Shown in pieces: positions 22,893 to 24,098 of a stretch of DNA of 24,098 bases. The stretch lies in assembly GCA_964439135.1 (NCBI GenBank), contig CAYTNN010000050.1, positions 1 to 24,098 on the forward strand, read 5' to 3'. The position numbers and the translations under genes were made by a program. This stretch comes from JAFGPJ01 sp964439135. GTDB taxonomy: Bacteria; Planctomycetota; Phycisphaerae; Sedimentisphaerales; Anaerobacaceae. The notes under the pieces were generated by a model, which saw only the letters and a program-made list of their open reading frames with translations, was not told where the DNA came from and searched no databases. Each line of letters starts with the position of its first letter. Positions within the stretch are counted from its first letter, which is position 1.

Positions 22893-24005
22893 ATGGCCCG
22901 GATTTTATTGGAAAATGTCACCAAGGTTTTCGAAGGCAAAGTTACAGCGGTCCGAAATTTCAATCTGGACGTCGCAGATGGTGAGTTCATGGTCATAGTA
23001 GGGCCGAGCGGATGCGGAAAAACCACAACGCTGAGAATGATTGCCGGGTTGGAAGAAATGACATCCGGCAACATTTATATCGGAGATAGTCTTGTCAATG
23101 ATGTCTCTCCGAAGGACCGCGACGTCGCCATGGTATTCCAGAACTACGCCTTGTATCCCCACATGAATGCCTGGCAGAACATGGCGTTCGCCTTGAAAAT
23201 GCGCAATATCCCCAGATCCGAGAGAAAAAAACGCATCGGGGAGGCTGCAAAGCTGCTGGGCATCGAGCACCTGCTGCGACGAAAACCCGGGGCCCTGTCC
23301 GGCGGCCAGCGCCAGCGGGTGGCTCTCGGCAGAGCTATCGTTCGCAACCCCCGGGTGTTTCTGTTCGACGAGCCTTTGAGCAATCTCGACGCCGGGCTGC
23401 GTCTTACCACCCGTGCGGAACTGAAAAGCCTGCACCAGAGATTACGAACCACAACTATTTATGTTACCCACGACCAGGCCGAAGCGATGAGCCTGGGCAC
23501 CCGCGTTTGCGTGGTACGTGACGGTGAAATTCAACAGACAGCCGGCCCAATGGAAGTCTATGAGCGGCCGGTCAATAAATTCGTAGCGGGCTTTCTCGGC
23601 ACGCCTCCGATGAACTTCTTCGCAGGCGACCTGAAACTCAAAAACGATACGGCGTATTTTGCAATCGGCAATGATACCGTCAGGCTGCCGCAGCGTCTGA
23701 AGAACGTATTACGAGATTATTATGACAAGCAGATGGTCCTGGGAGTCAGGCCGGAGAATATCTCGCCGCAGCAGTCTCCCGGACTCACCGACAATACCAT
23801 ATCCGCAATGGTCAACGTCATTGAGCCGGTCGGTAGCAGGACGGACGCCTATCTGACTCATACCTCGGGACAGAAATTCATCGCCGGCATCGATCCTCAC
23901 ACCACGCTTGAGGTCAATGATAACGTAAAACTATACTTTGACTTCGAAAAGATTCACATTTTCGAGCCCGAAGAAACCGGCAGAAATATAACCTTGTCAG
24001 ATTGA
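22893..24005 (+). CDS. MalK/UgpC-type ABC importer ATPase
   Basis: A 370-residue ATPase of the class that drives carbohydrate and related importers. Walker A GPSGCGKT (37-44), Q-loop Gln83 in VFQNYALYPHMN, signature LSGGQRQRVALGRA (135-148), Walker B VFLFDE (155-160), D-loop SNLD (163-166) and switch His193 are intact. Residues 235-370 form the OB/TOBE regulatory region (MNFFAGD, LGVRPENI). ATG 22893 is chosen because the family starts there (MARILLENVTKVF); the open frame extends 37 codons back into the end of permease copy 4. It lies 20 nt after that gene. The FQNYALYPHMN wording is that of sugar-type rather than iron-type ATPases. It may serve the permease at 2980-5457, a transporter encoded downstream of the window, or several importers as MsmK does. 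Confidence 0.93.
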   Translation: MARILLENVTKVFEGKVTAVRNFNLDVADGEFMVIVGPSGCGKTTTLRMIAGLEEMTSGNIYIGDSLVNDVSPKDRDVAMVFQNYALYPHMNAWQNMAFALKMRNIPRSERKKRIGEAAKLLGIEHLLRRKPGALSGGQRQRVALGRAIVRNPRVFLFDEPLSNLDAGLRLTTRAELKSLHQRLRTTTIYVTHDQAEAMSLGTRVCVVRDGEIQQTAGPMEVYERPVNKFVAGFLGTPPMNFFAGDLKLKNDTAYFAIGNDTVRLPQRLKNVLRDYYDKQMVLGVRPENISPQQSPGLTDNTISAMVNVIEPVGSRTDAYLTHTSGQKFIAGIDPHTTLEVNDNVKLYFDFEKIHIFEPEETGRNITLSD

Positions 24006-24098
24006 CCGGACAGGCAACTCCAAAAGAAAGTGGACAGACCGTTGACCACAAGTTAAAATCAGGCCGACTTTTACGTGCTTTGAGTTTATTCAATGGAG

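Noticed and set aside
24006..24098. Start of a further gene, for example ATG at 24093, or a promoter around TTGACC at 24042
   Set aside because: Only two codons follow the ATG in the window, there is no clear Shine-Dalgarno, and no -10 box lies at proper distance from TTGACC.
1..24098. CRISPR array, tRNA, rRNA, integrase or autonomous transposase
   Set aside because: No regularly spaced repeat series, RNA gene signature or recombinase motif was seen on either strand.

Overview
The window reads as one long plus-strand gene block, probably from a metagenome-assembled planctomycete of the Phycisphaerae type. The evidence is gene content and order: a MoxR ATPase, a DUF58 protein, two large membrane VWA proteins, a membrane protein with a class I glutamine-amidotransferase-like fold, and an ABC-2 exporter, with moderate G+C and weak Shine-Dalgarno sites. 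The taxonomic call is inference from recognised families, not from a marker gene. An exact 100-N run at 1130-1229 marks a scaffold gap.

Layout. Positions 1-141 hold the last 46 codons of an upstream gene. Positions 142-641 contain no gene. They hold a 235-bp MITE-like element (167-401) with inverted ends and an internal cloverleaf, then an extended -10 promoter (429-456) and a leader of about 180 nt. From 642 to 24005 there are 13 genes on the same strand, mostly overlapping by 4-11 nt or separated by less than 60 nt, so they are probably one operon or a few nested ones. In order: a three-TM membrane protein (642-1919, interrupted by the gap); a ferric-iron-type substrate-binding lipoprotein (1949-2983); a two-lobed iron-type ABC permease fused to a lipoprotein-like six-blade NHL propeller (2980-5457); a VWA/GATase-like membrane protein (5454-8417); MoxR (8438-9463); DUF58 (9453-10352); a REP doublet (10374-10453); a BatA-like VWA protein (10462-12453); a second GATase-like membrane protein (12486-14708); an ABC-2 ATPase (14705-15631); four tandem ABC-2 permease paralogues, each with two ABC-2 modules (15692-22872); and a MalK/UgpC-type ATPase (22893-24005). 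The last 93 bp show no supported feature.

How they may work together. MoxR-DUF58-VWA sets are known as AAA ATPase plus VWA machines that assemble or activate protein complexes, here apparently at the inner membrane. The two membrane proteins with GATase-like folds and the NatA-like ATPase with four paralogous permeases suggest that this machine is coupled to an unusually elaborate ABC-2 exporter. An import-type transporter (binding protein and permease) opens the block and an import-type ATPase closes it, about 17 kb apart. Whether that ATPase serves the permease is unproven.

The observations most worth following are the permease/lipoprotein-propeller fusion with an internal lipobox, the four-gene double-module ABC-2 array with mosaic similarity, the REP doublet directly in front of a VWA gene, the 235-bp cloverleaf element, and a 30-bp in-frame duplication inside the GATase-like gene.
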